NCBI GenBank assembly: GCA_902787975.1
Contig: CADAIP010000003.1
Location: 121,785-185,784, forward strand
DNA from: Oscillospiraceae bacterium
GTDB taxonomy: Bacteria > Bacillota > Clostridia > Saccharofermentanales > Saccharofermentanaceae
Direction of reading: 5' to 3'
DNA: 64,000 nt
Of this stretch, positions 44,987-54,080 are shown piece after piece (the first letter of the stretch is position 1; every line of letters begins with the position of its first letter). Below the pieces are notes generated by a model. It searched no databases. It was not told the DNA's origin and was given only the letters and a program-made list of their open reading frames with translations. The translations under genes were made by a program, and so were the position numbers.

Positions 44987-46318
44987 ATGAGTAAACCGGT
45001 TGTCGCAATAGTGGGAAGACCTAATGTGGGTAAGTCCTCACTGTTCAACACTATCTATGGAGAGCGAATCTCCATAGTTCATGACACGCCCGGCGTTACC
45101 AGAGACCGTATCTATGCCGAGACATCCTGGAGCGGCAGGGAATTCATAATGATCGATACGGGCGGTATTGAGCCCGATACCCGGGATGACATCATATTGC
45201 AGCAGATGCGCGTTCAGGCTGAGATCGCGATCGAGACGGCAGATGTCATTCTGTTTATGTGTGACCTTAAGAGCGGACTTACCGCTGCCGATGAGGAGAT
45301 TGCAGTAATGCTTCGTAAAGCAGGCCGCCCGGTCATTGTCTGCGTCAATAAATCAGACTATGTAGGTGAGCAGCCGCCGGAATTCTATGAATTCTATAAT
45401 CTCGGACTTGAGGATGTATGTGCGATCTCTGCTGCACACAAGCTCGGTCTGGGCGAGATGCTCGACTTGATCATTTCCAAATTCCCGCCGGCAGACGAGA
45501 ATGAAGGCAAGGACGATACCATCAGGGTAGCCATTATCGGCCGTCCTAATGCCGGCAAGTCCTCATTGTCCAACAGACTTGCAGGTGCCGAGAGAAGCAT
45601 CGTATCCGATATTGCAGGTACGACCAGAGACACGATCGACTCACTAATCGAGAATGAATACGGTTCATTTACGATCGTCGATACGGCCGGCATGCGTAAA
45701 AAGGGCAAGATAGAGGATGTAATCGAACGTTATTCGATGGTAAGGGCCCTTGCAGCCATAGACAGGGCTGACGTATGCGTTATCCTTGTCGATGCAGAGG
45801 CTGGCGTTACAGAGCAGGATGCAAGGATTGCAGGCCTTGCCCACGATAACGGCAAAGCTTCCGTAATCGTTATCAATAAGTGGGATCTTATCGATAAGCA
45901 GACTGGTACCCTTGAAGAGATGACCAAGATCGTAAAGCAGCGCCTTCCTTTCATGGATTACGCGCCCGTATTGTTTATCTCTGCCAAGACCGGACAGCGA
46001 GTAGATAAGCTTTTCGCACTTATCAAGACAGTATATGAGAATTCCAAGAAGCGCCTTACTACGAGCGTTCTTAATAAGATGATCTCTGAAGCCGTTACCC
46101 AGGTTCCTACTCCGCAGGACAAGGGAAGGCATCTCAAGATCTATTACGGAACACAGGTTTCCGTTCAGCCGCCCACGTTCGCGCTTTTCGTCAACGACAA
46201 GGAATTGTCGCATTTTTCCTATGAGCGTTATCTCGAAAACCAGCTTCGAAGAAACTTCGGATTCGAAGGCGTTCCAATCCGTCTCCTTTTGCGTAATAAG
46301 AGTGGCGAAGAAGACTGA
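44987..46318 (+). CDS. der: ribosome-assembly GTPase Der (EngA)
   Basis: 443 residues. Two tandem GTPase domains: P-loops GRPNVGKSS (about 9) and GRPNAGKSS (about 185), switch II DTGG and DTAG, specificity motifs NKSD and NKWD. The C-terminal KH-like domain is about 355-440. Needed for 50S subunit assembly. AAGGAAGG precedes the ATG. Confidence 0.95.
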   Translation: MSKPVVAIVGRPNVGKSSLFNTIYGERISIVHDTPGVTRDRIYAETSWSGREFIMIDTGGIEPDTRDDIILQQMRVQAEIAIETADVILFMCDLKSGLTAADEEIAVMLRKAGRPVIVCVNKSDYVGEQPPEFYEFYNLGLEDVCAISAAHKLGLGEMLDLIISKFPPADENEGKDDTIRVAIIGRPNAGKSSLSNRLAGAERSIVSDIAGTTRDTIDSLIENEYGSFTIVDTAGMRKKGKIEDVIERYSMVRALAAIDRADVCVILVDAEAGVTEQDARIAGLAHDNGKASVIVINKWDLIDKQTGTLEEMTKIVKQRLPFMDYAPVLFISAKTGQRVDKLFALIKTVYENSKKRLTTSVLNKMISEAVTQVPTPQDKGRHLKIYYGTQVSVQPPTFALFVNDKELSHFSYERYLENQLRRNFGFEGVPIRLLLRNKSGEED

Positions 46319-46445
46319 TATTTTGTGAAATATCACAGTCACTAATCAGACCATTTCAGTAGCAAAATATTACTCGGTTTTAATTAAGAATTATTAGAAG
46401 TATCAGCACTAGGATCAACTGATCTGACTTTTTACGGAGATTTTT

Positions 46446-48267
46446 ATGGCAGTCACAACTATCGAGAACTTGAGAAACATCGCAATCATTGCCCACGTAG
46501 ACCACGGAAAGACAACAATCGTAGACTCCATGCTTAAGCAGGCAGGCGTTTACCGTGAAAATGAGGCTGTCGTAGAACAGGTTATGGACAGCAACGATCT
46601 TGAGCGTGAGAGAGGTATCACGATCCTCGCCAAGAATACCGCTATCGATTACAAGGGAATCCGTATCAATGTCGTAGATACTCCCGGCCACGCTGACTTC
46701 GGCGGTGAGGTAGAGCGTGTTCTTAAGATGGTTGACTCCGTTCTTCTCGTAGTTGACGCTTTCGACGGTCCTATGCCGCAGACAAGATTCGTTCTTCACA
46801 AGGCACTGGGTCTAGGCCTTAAGCCTATCGTATGCATCAACAAGATCGACCGTCCCGACGCAAGACCTCTTGAAGTCGTAGACATGGTTCTCGATCTTTT
46901 CATCGAGCTCGGCGCAGATGACGAACAGCTCGAATTCCCCGTTGTATATACATCCGGTAAGACATGTGTTGCTACACTTGATCTTAAGGAATATGAGGAA
47001 GGCAAGGAACTCGACTTCACAACCCTGTCCTGTAGGCGATCCTGAGGGCCCCATGCAGCTCCTCGTATCCAACATCGATTCAGACCCTTACATCGGCAGA
47101 ATCGGCGTAGGAAGAGTTGAGAGAGGCACAATCAAGCAGGGCGAGAACGTTGCACTCGTAACATACGGTGAAGACGGAAAGAGAAATGCAAGAGTCGTTA
47201 AGCTCTTGAGATTCCACAACCTCGGCCGTGAGGAAGTTGATTCTGCATCCATCGGTGAGATCGTATGCGTTGCAGGTATCGCTGACATCAACATTGGTGA
47301 CACCCTCTGCGATGCAAATGAGCCCGAGCCGCTCCCGTTCGTTAAGATCGACGAGCCTACGATCGCAATGACATTCTCCGTCAATGACAGCCCTTTTGCA
47401 GGCCAGGAAGGTAAGTTCGTAACATCACGTCACTTAAGAGACAGACTTTTCAAGGAAATCGAGACAAACGTTTCCATGAGAGTCGAAGAGACAGATACAA
47501 CAGAAGCATTCATCGTAAAGGGAAGAGGAGAGCTCCATCTCTCAGTCCTCATCGAGACAATGCGCCGTGAAGGATATGAGTTCCAGGTAAGTAAGCCGAA
47601 GGTCATCATGCAGGAGATCGACGGCGTTCTCTGTGAACCTGTTGAAGAGCTCGTAATCGACGTTCCTGAGGACTTTGTAGGTCCTGTAATGGAGAAGATC
47701 GGAAAGCGTAAGGGAGAACTTCTCAACATGCTTCCTCCTACAAAGGGATATACACGTCTTGAGTTCAAGATCCCTTCCAGAGGACTCCTCGGATACCGTA
47801 CCGAGTTTTTGACCGACACTAAGGGCAATGGTATAATGAACTCCGTTATCTCGGGCTTTGAACCCTTCGCAGGTGACATTGAGACGAGAGGTCAGGGAGT
47901 GCTCGTAGCATTCGAGACCGGAACCGCTGTTACCTACGGATTGTACAATGCCCAGGACAGAGGTGCACTCTTCATCGGAGCAGGCACACCGGTATATGAA
48001 GGCATGATCGTAGGTATCAACCCTAAGCCTGATGATATTACCGTTAATGTCTGCAAAAAGAAGCATGTAACCAACATGCGTTCTGCAGGAGCAGATGACG
48101 CAATGCGTCTTACACCGCCCCTTACATTCTCCCTTGAGCAGTGCCTGGAATTTGTCGAAGATGATGAGCTTTGTGAAGTAACTCCTCAGAGCATCAGACT
48201 TCGCAAGAAGATACTTAATAACGATCTGCGTGCCAAGACGGTTGCAAAGGCTAAAAAGGACGTTTGA
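46446..48267 (+). pseudogene. typA: translational GTPase TypA/BipA, frameshifted by a short deletion
   Basis: The first reading frame (46446-47045, 199 residues) gives the GTPase domain ([28 protein letters not shown]) up to LDFTTL, then runs into a stop. The continuation is in the +1 frame from about 47028 to 48267, starting [17 protein letters not shown] and covering domain II, the EF-G-like domain and the C-terminal domain. Relative to the family, about ten residues are missing at the joint (normally a LYETIIKHVPAPV-like stretch). The joint ACCCTGTCCTGTAGG fits deletion between two CCCTGT repeats. TypA is a ribosome-binding GTPase needed for stress and cold growth. Real mutation or assembly error cannot be told apart here. 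Confidence 0.88.
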
Positions 48268-48300
48268 TCTTAAATCTATATCGGGGGTGAGTTTTAACTG

Positions 48301-49506
48301 ATGTTATCCGGCAAGGTCAGGGTCGCTCTCCGTATATTGATCGTTATCCTACTGTTATTCGGATTCGCTGTAGGCGGCGTATACGTCGGCTATAACTATG
48401 TCATCTCACAGGATAAGAGATTTAACGCTCTCAAGTCAGACATCGATGCCGGCAAGTACAAGATCACCCAGGAGACTGAGGGTGCCGTATGCGTCGTCAT
48501 CAGGAGCGGCGATTCAACTTCCGATATTGCGGATAAATTATATGACCAGGGACTTATCACGAATAAGTTCCTGTTCTCGATCATCAGTAAACTGAACGGC
48601 TTCGACGGAGCATACGTAGCAGGTACACACTACCTGTTAAAAGGCTTCTCTTATGACGAGCTCATGTATTTCTTAACACTTGAGCCTGCCGCAGTTAAGG
48701 TCACGATCCCTGAAGGTTCGACATATTACGACGTTAAGAAGATCCTGCATGAGGCAGGACTCAACTTCGACGACGCAGAGTTCGATAAGTGCATGAATTC
48801 ACCTAACCTTTTTACGGACTATGAATTCGTCTCACAGATCGAGATCAAAGAGGGAAGAGACTTTATCCTTTCCGGATACCTTTATCCCGATACTTACTAT
48901 TTCGACGTTAATGCAAGTCCGGAATCCATCATCAGAAGGTTCCTTAACAATACGCAGAGCAAGCTCTACGACGAGTACTATGTAAGAGCCGAGAGACTCG
49001 GTTATTCCATGGATGAGATAATAACCCTTGCTTCCGTTATCCAGATGGAGACAGGTAAGGCTTCGGACATGATGCTCATCTCTGCCGTATTCCATAACCG
49101 TCTTGATTCCGATGATGAAGATATGAGATTCCTCGGTTCTTCAGCTACGATCAATTATCTTGTTGAGATGAACGGCGGCAAGCCCTCGATTCTTCATACG
49201 GATGCGGAACTCAGCATCAACAGTCCTTATAACACTTATACGCATCAGGGACTTCCGCCGGGACCTATCTGCATGCCCGGTATCGATGCGATCTCTGCAG
49301 CTCTTTATCCTGAGCCGAACTGCAACTATATGTATTTCTGCGCTACAGGTGTTGACGGCGGTACGGCTTTTGCCACAACGCTTTCACAGCATGAGGACAA
49401 CGTTGAGAAGTACAGAGATAACTGGGTAAGAGAAGAAGAGACAGAGACTTCTGAGACCGATGAGACCACTGAGAGCAGCGGCCTGGTCATCTTACCCGAT
49501 ACATAA
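48301..49506 (+). CDS. mltG: endolytic murein transglycosylase MltG
   Basis: 401 residues. N-terminal membrane anchor (about 10-32), a LysM-like subdomain (about 60-130) and the YceG catalytic domain (about 130-385), with SGYLYPDTYYF (about 190) and ASVIQMETG (about 246). The Glu of MET aligns with the catalytic Glu of E. coli MltG, while the Glu two positions earlier in E. coli is Gln here. The conserved NTYTHQGLPPGPICMPG is present. Cuts nascent glycan strands at the membrane. The acidic Thr/Glu tail is lineage-specific. GGGGGTGA lies upstream. Confidence 0.92.
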   Translation: MLSGKVRVALRILIVILLLFGFAVGGVYVGYNYVISQDKRFNALKSDIDAGKYKITQETEGAVCVVIRSGDSTSDIADKLYDQGLITNKFLFSIISKLNGFDGAYVAGTHYLLKGFSYDELMYFLTLEPAAVKVTIPEGSTYYDVKKILHEAGLNFDDAEFDKCMNSPNLFTDYEFVSQIEIKEGRDFILSGYLYPDTYYFDVNASPESIIRRFLNNTQSKLYDEYYVRAERLGYSMDEIITLASVIQMETGKASDMMLISAVFHNRLDSDDEDMRFLGSSATINYLVEMNGGKPSILHTDAELSINSPYNTYTHQGLPPGPICMPGIDAISAALYPEPNCNYMYFCATGVDGGTAFATTLSQHEDNVEKYRDNWVREEETETSETDETTESSGLVILPDT

Positions 49507-49534
49507 TCTTTGGCATTTTCGAAAAGGAAGTAAT

Positions 49535-50824
49535 ATGGGTTACGACCGTTCACGTTTTGAGATATTAAGTCCTGCCGGCAATCCCGATAAACTCCGCGCA
49601 GCAGTCGAATATGGTGCTGATGCTGTTTATCTTTCTGGTACCAGCTACGGTCTTCGTGCATTCAGTGACAACTTCAATGAAGAAGAGATGAAGGCTGGAA
49701 TTAAATATGCGCACGACCACGGCGTAAAGTGCTATGTAACTCTTAACGTAATGCCCACGGAAGAAGATCTCTCCGGACTTGAACATGCCATAAAGTTCGT
49801 AGGTAAAGAGAGCGGTGCTGATGCGGTCCTTATTTCCGATCCCGGTGTATTCACAATGGCACGCACGCTCTGTCCCGACCTTGAGATCCACATCTCAACT
49901 CAGGCCAGTGTAACAAATAGCGCAGCATGCAATTTCTGGGCTTCACAGGGCGCGAAAAGAATCGTTCTCGCACGTGAGGTCTCACTTGAACAGATAAAGA
50001 AGATCCGTAAATCCATTCCGGCGGATGTTGAGCTTGAATGCTTCATCCACGGCGCGATGTGCGTCTCTTATTCAGGCAGATGTCTTTTGTCGAATTATTT
50101 TACAGGCAGAAGATCCAACGGCGGCGCATGTGCACAGCCCTGCAGATGGGGTTACTATGTTGTCGAAGAAAAGCGTCCTGATATACAGCTTCCTGTAGAA
50201 GAGGATAAGCGCGGAACTTACATTTTCGGAAGCCGTGATATCTGCATGATCGATCATGTACCGGAACTTCTGGAAGCAGGAATCAATTCCTTCAAGATCG
50301 AAGGAAGGATCAAGGGCGCTTACTATGCAGCTGCAGTCACGAAGGTCTACAGGGAAGCTGTTGATCTCTGCTGCAAGGATCCCGATAACTATAAGCTCGA
50401 TCCGCACTGGAAAGAAATACTCGATAAGGTCGTACACAGAGATTATGATACGGGTTTCTTTTTTGATGCTCCCTGTGACGACGCAAAGATAGATCCCGAC
50501 AAGTCATATAACAAACCTGCGTTTGTAGTAGGTGTGACTGATTCGTTTGACAGTACTACCGGTCTTAACAAAGTCACCCAGAAGAACAAGCTCTATAAGG
50601 GCGATACGTTAAACGTTCTCATGCCTGAAGGCTATATGGCACCCGTTGTCGTTTCCGAACTTTACGATGGGAAAATGAATCCCGTTAATGACTGTCCACA
50701 TCCTGAGATGACATTCTTCATGAAGGCCGTATCTTCAGCAGACGGCCGCGTTGTAGAGCTTCCGCCCATGTCGTTCCTGTCCAGGGACGGCGATAAGGAC
50801 TTCGGTATTCCGGCACCCCAATAA
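49535..50824 (+). CDS. peptidase U32 family protein (TrhP/RlhA-like)
   Basis: 429 residues from ATG 49535 (AAAAGGAAG upstream); the in-frame ORF extends back into mltG. N-terminal SPAGNPDKLRAAVEYGADAVY (about 10-30) and the family signature ECFIHGAMCVSYSGRCLLSNY (about 168), with the Cys cluster GGACAQPCR just after. Characterised members (TrhP, RlhA) act in 5-hydroxylation of tRNA or rRNA rather than proteolysis, with Cys ligands for a cofactor. It is close behind mltG, so possibly co-transcribed. Confidence 0.85.
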   Translation: MGYDRSRFEILSPAGNPDKLRAAVEYGADAVYLSGTSYGLRAFSDNFNEEEMKAGIKYAHDHGVKCYVTLNVMPTEEDLSGLEHAIKFVGKESGADAVLISDPGVFTMARTLCPDLEIHISTQASVTNSAACNFWASQGAKRIVLAREVSLEQIKKIRKSIPADVELECFIHGAMCVSYSGRCLLSNYFTGRRSNGGACAQPCRWGYYVVEEKRPDIQLPVEEDKRGTYIFGSRDICMIDHVPELLEAGINSFKIEGRIKGAYYAAAVTKVYREAVDLCCKDPDNYKLDPHWKEILDKVVHRDYDTGFFFDAPCDDAKIDPDKSYNKPAFVVGVTDSFDSTTGLNKVTQKNKLYKGDTLNVLMPEGYMAPVVVSELYDGKMNPVNDCPHPEMTFFMKAVSSADGRVVELPPMSFLSRDGDKDFGIPAPQ

Positions 50825-50918
50825 TCAAATATCTTTTCTTGTAAGCCCGTTGATACCTCATGGAAATATCAATGTCAGCAATCGTTCATTTTTTGGTAAC
50901 ACATTCTGACATTTACTG

Positions 50919-50927
50919 TGCTATACT
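50919..50927 (+). promoter_or_regulatory. extended -10 promoter of the structured small transcript
   Basis: TGCTATACT (TG at 50919-50920, TATACT at 50922-50927) with a weak -35-like TAACAC at 50898-50903. Transcription would begin near 50933. Confidence 0.55.
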
Positions 50928-50975
50928 CAAGCCATCAAGAAAAGGAACTCTAAAAGTTCTAAGGAGGTGAGACCA

Positions 50976-51041
50976 ATGGGAAGTGAAGCACAAACAAGCA
51001 GACGATTGGTCTTGCTTGATTCACTAGTTTCCTCCAAGTAA
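50976..51041 (+). CDS. short ORF (21 residues) in the structured RNA
   Basis: ATG at 50976 follows AAGGAGGTGAGACCA, one of the best ribosome binding sites in the window, and the frame stops with TAA at 51039. The peptide begins MGSEAQTSRRL and ends DSLVSSK; it is polar at both ends with a short LVLLDSLV core. It is too short to classify. It may be a translated small protein, a leader peptide whose translation controls folding of the RNA, or a by-product of RNA structure. Confidence 0.4.
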   Translation: MGSEAQTSRRLVLLDSLVSSK

Positions 51042-51136
51042 GTTTTTACTTAAATTTGAGTTTCTCTCAAGAATTGAATCAACAGATCAATCGGAACTTG
51101 ACTTACATCTGAATATAATTTGTAACAGTAAATCCT

Positions 51137-51168
51137 ACTCCCGCACCGATCTGCGGGAGTTTTCTTTT
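51137..51168 (+). terminator. intrinsic terminator of the small transcript
   Basis: ACTCCCGCA (51137-51145) pairs perfectly with TGCGGGAGT (51152-51160), followed by TTTCTTTT. Confidence 0.9.
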
Positions 51169-51191
51169 ATGGTGATTTATCCATATCATCC

Positions 51192-51200
51192 TGATATAAT
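51192..51200 (+). promoter_or_regulatory. extended -10 promoter of the AI-2E exporter gene
   Basis: TGATATAAT (TG at 51192-51193, TATAAT at 51195-51200) ends six bases before the start codon at 51207, so the first transcribed base would be at or next to the A of ATG. Confidence 0.55.
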
Positions 51201-51206
51201 ACTCGC

Positions 51207-52421
51207 ATGGTTAAATATAAAGAACGTTTTAATAAATATGAGAAGAACAGGTGGGCAGGACTTACGATCTCCCTGTGCCTTGTAGTAGTCTTCTATATGC
51301 TCGTATCGCATATCGGAAACTTTAAGGAGTTCTTCAATTCTTTTCTTACGATAACTTCCACCGTAATCATCGGTGCGGTAATTGCATATACGGTTAATCC
51401 TCTTGCATGCTTCATATATAAGCGTCTTAAAAAGGGCATGAAGAAAAATGAGGATGCTGCCTGGATATTGTCCGCGGTAGTATCCCTTATTTTTGTTCTC
51501 GGTCTTTTCGTAGCGCTGATAGTTGTCATTACTCCTATGCTCATCGAAAACATCACTACGTTTGCGATGGGACTTTCAGGCTACATGAGCAGCCTTAAGG
51601 AACTCGTTCTTTCAACTGAACTTGATCAGGATATTAAAGTCAGCATTATCAACTATATTGATGAGCAGAGTAATCTTCCCGCGATCGTCATGAAGTTTGT
51701 TTTCAGCAACGACATGACCCCGTCCGGTGTTATCAAGTTCTCGACTGATCTTGTTTCCAACACATTCAATTTCCTCATCGGCGTTATCCTTGCATTCTAT
51801 TTCCTTATCGGAAAGAAGAAGCTTGTCGAGCTGTTAAGTGAATTTTTCTTCCTTGTTATTCCGACACAGCATTACGATAACTTCAAAGATGTATGGAACA
51901 AATTCAACAGCATATTCTCAAGATTCATCGTATGCGAACTTGTCGATGCCCTTATCGTCGGAATAGTTAATGCAATATTCATGTTCGCATTCCATATGCC
52001 TTATGCGGTATTCTGCTCCGTAGTAGTTGCCCTCTGCAACCTCGCACCGACATTCGGTCCGTTCGTGGGCGCTTTTATTGGTGCTGTGATCCTGCTCCTT
52101 GCAGAACCGCATTTCGTTATTCCGTTCCTCATATTCACACTGGTTCTCCAGCTTATTGACGGTTATGTCATCAAGCCGAGACTTTTTGGTTCCGCTCTCA
52201 AGGTTCCTGCATTCCTGATCCTTGTCTTCCTCGTTGTCGGAGGCAAGATCTGGGGTGTTCCCGGTGTGCTCCTTGCTATCCCGCTTGCTGCAATGCTTTC
52301 TTATATCTACAGACAGATTGCAGTGCCGTGGCTCGCAGCCAGGAAGAAAGCCAAAGATGATCGTCATGAACGAGAGAACGTCAAAGCCGCAAAGAAAGAA
52401 AAAGCCGGCGGCGAAGCATAA
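51207..52421 (+). CDS. AI-2E family transporter (YdiK/PerM-like)
   Basis: 404 residues with about eight membrane helices in the PF01594 layout: two N-terminal helices (about 17-60), a helix near 75-110, a soluble segment (about 115-170) and the conserved C-terminal core (about 220-360) with LCNLAPTFGPFVGAFIGAV and LQLIDGYVIKPRLFGSALKVP. Members export autoinducer-2-like compounds or exchange ions; the substrate cannot be read. The C-terminal tail is Lys/Glu-rich. There is no Shine-Dalgarno site; see the promoter entry for the leaderless arrangement. Confidence 0.85.
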   Translation: MVKYKERFNKYEKNRWAGLTISLCLVVVFYMLVSHIGNFKEFFNSFLTITSTVIIGAVIAYTVNPLACFIYKRLKKGMKKNEDAAWILSAVVSLIFVLGLFVALIVVITPMLIENITTFAMGLSGYMSSLKELVLSTELDQDIKVSIINYIDEQSNLPAIVMKFVFSNDMTPSGVIKFSTDLVSNTFNFLIGVILAFYFLIGKKKLVELLSEFFFLVIPTQHYDNFKDVWNKFNSIFSRFIVCELVDALIVGIVNAIFMFAFHMPYAVFCSVVVALCNLAPTFGPFVGAFIGAVILLLAEPHFVIPFLIFTLVLQLIDGYVIKPRLFGSALKVPAFLILVFLVVGGKIWGVPGVLLAIPLAAMLSYIYRQIAVPWLAARKKAKDDRHERENVKAAKKEKAGGEA

Positions 52422-52483
52422 AGTTAATAAGCGGCCCGCCTGTCAGACGGGTCGTTTGGAATATTGAATAAGGAGATTTTTGT

Positions 52484-54010
52484 ATGGCAGTATGTCCTAA
52501 TTGCGGAGCAAGCAGTGCAGACGGCGCAAAGTTTTGCTCCAGTTGCGGAGGTCCTCTTCCGGCTCCCGTCCAGCAGCCCGTTCAGCCTGTTTACCAGCAG
52601 CCCGCACCTCAGCCGGCAGCACAGCCCGTATATCAGCAGCCTGTATACCAGCCTGCTCCACAGCCGGTAATTATCCAGCCGGCAGCACAGCCTGTCCAAC
52701 CGGTATATGCACAGCCGATAACACAGCCTGTTGTTAAGAGAGAAAAGAAGAACGGACTTTGCGTAGCTGGTTTTGTTTTGTCTCTTGTAGGACTTGGCTG
52801 TCTCGGAATTACCTGTCCTATCGGATTCCTTTTGTCTCTTATCGGATTGATCGTTGCAATCGCTAAAAAGCAGAAGGGTAAGGGACTTGCCATTGCAGGT
52901 CTTATTATTTCCGCGATCATCATGCTGTCTTTGACGGCATTCTTCTTGTCGCCGGATTGGGACGATTTTACGAGCGAATTTGAAGACCTGAATGTTTACT
53001 CTACTATAGATGATGACGATGATGACGATAACGCGATCGATTATGTAAAGATGATTGAGAAAAATAACTGGATCACTACAGGTGATAACTCTTATATGGT
53101 TTTCGACAAGAAGACAAAGTCTTTCACCTATTATCAGTCTTACCTCGATACTTCTGATAATTACTATACGGGAAAGTACCAGATCTATGCAGGAGAAGAT
53201 GCTTTCGAGTACATTACGGAAGATATTGATGAATTAGGCGTTGAGAAGAGCGAGATCCGTTCCATGATCAGCATGAATGAAGAATATGAGATGGAAAATC
53301 TCCTCTGCATCTGCCTTGACTATGAGGAACTCATCGTTGACGGCGAGAAACAGGACAGAGATCCGTGGACGATCCATTACTACGGATTCTATCTGACACC
53401 TGAAGAAGACGGAGAAACATATAACGTTCTCGATGTCTGCAATATGGAAGCAGCTTCATATGTTACTTTCGTACTCGAAGAAGATTTCAAGAAATATTAC
53501 GGTTCTTCCACAGATCCCGTAACTGCAACAACTGTTTCCACTACAGACGTAGTTGAACCTACATTCGATAGTGATACAGAAGTAATGGGTAACAGTATTA
53601 CCGGTTATGTTTACCTTACACAGGGAACATGGGATTACTGGACTGAAGCTGACGGCATGGGTGATTATTATCTTGCAAGAGAACAGCGTATCAACAGGGA
53701 TACTTCAACGATCATAAACCTGACTGTGTTCCCTGAAGAGTTTAACAAGGGCAATGGCATTGACCTGGATACTTTGGTTAACAGCAGCGTGGAATCATTA
53801 AGATCCCAGGGCATGGAGGATGCTTATGCCCAACAGACCTCGCTCGGCGGATTTGACGCTTATGAGATTACAGCCCAGTATCAGGACGGAATGTATTTTT
53901 CTGTATTCTATTTCTATGATAATGACTCCAGAATGCATTACATTTCCGTAGAATACTTTGAATCAGACATTGCATCATATGAGATGGTAAAGAATACATA
54001 CAGCATGTGA
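52484..54010 (+). CDS. zinc-ribbon DUF4190-like membrane protein with large C-terminal domain
   Basis: 508 residues. N-terminal zinc ribbon (CPNCG at 4-8, CSSCG at 18-22), a Gln/Pro/Val-rich linker of VQPVYQQPAPQP-type repeats (about 28-84), two membrane helices in a DUF4190-like block (LCVAGFVLSLVGLGCLG and GLAIAGLIISAIIMLSL, about 90-152), then about 350 residues outside the membrane: an acidic DDDDDDD stretch, a domain resembling stress-type lipoproteins, and a C-terminal beta-rich domain (about 365-508). Function unknown. AAGGAG precedes the ATG. Confidence 0.7.
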   Translation: MAVCPNCGASSADGAKFCSSCGGPLPAPVQQPVQPVYQQPAPQPAAQPVYQQPVYQPAPQPVIIQPAAQPVQPVYAQPITQPVVKREKKNGLCVAGFVLSLVGLGCLGITCPIGFLLSLIGLIVAIAKKQKGKGLAIAGLIISAIIMLSLTAFFLSPDWDDFTSEFEDLNVYSTIDDDDDDDNAIDYVKMIEKNNWITTGDNSYMVFDKKTKSFTYYQSYLDTSDNYYTGKYQIYAGEDAFEYITEDIDELGVEKSEIRSMISMNEEYEMENLLCICLDYEELIVDGEKQDRDPWTIHYYGFYLTPEEDGETYNVLDVCNMEAASYVTFVLEEDFKKYYGSSTDPVTATTVSTTDVVEPTFDSDTEVMGNSITGYVYLTQGTWDYWTEADGMGDYYLAREQRINRDTSTIINLTVFPEEFNKGNGIDLDTLVNSSVESLRSQGMEDAYAQQTSLGGFDAYEITAQYQDGMYFSVFYFYDNDSRMHYISVEYFESDIASYEMVKNTYSM

Positions 54011-54080
54011 TTTAGGGTAATAACATCATATTAAAAAGAGAATGGCACGGGCGGCAGAGGGTATATTTGGAGCGTAAACC

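Larger units (their letters stand above)
50933..51168 (+). ncRNA. candidate structured RNA carrying a 21-codon ORF
   Basis: The 380 bases between the U32 and AI-2E genes hold a self-contained transcription unit of about 235 nt: extended -10 promoter, structured body, terminator at 51137. The body has GAACT-CTAAA-AGTTC (50945-50959) just before AAGGAGGTGA. There is a large stem, AGTGAA (50982-50987) with TTCACT (51019-51024), enclosing CAAGCA-GAC paired with GTC-T-TGCTTG. GGAGG (50963-50967) can pair with CCTCC (51031-51035). GACCAAT (50971-50977), which covers the start codon, can pair with ATTGGTC (51005-51011), in competition with the big stem. Further weak hairpins follow. It does not match an RNA family I can name. 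Confidence 0.5.

Noticed and set aside
44799..44990. ORF overlapping rpmF and reaching der
   Set aside because: Out of frame within rpmF, runs through the rpmF terminator and has no site; treated as a shadow.
46918..48267. Downstream typA frame as an independent gene
   Set aside because: The first residues before [10 protein letters not shown] do not match TypA, there is no ribosome binding site, and the domain order only makes sense joined to the upstream frame.
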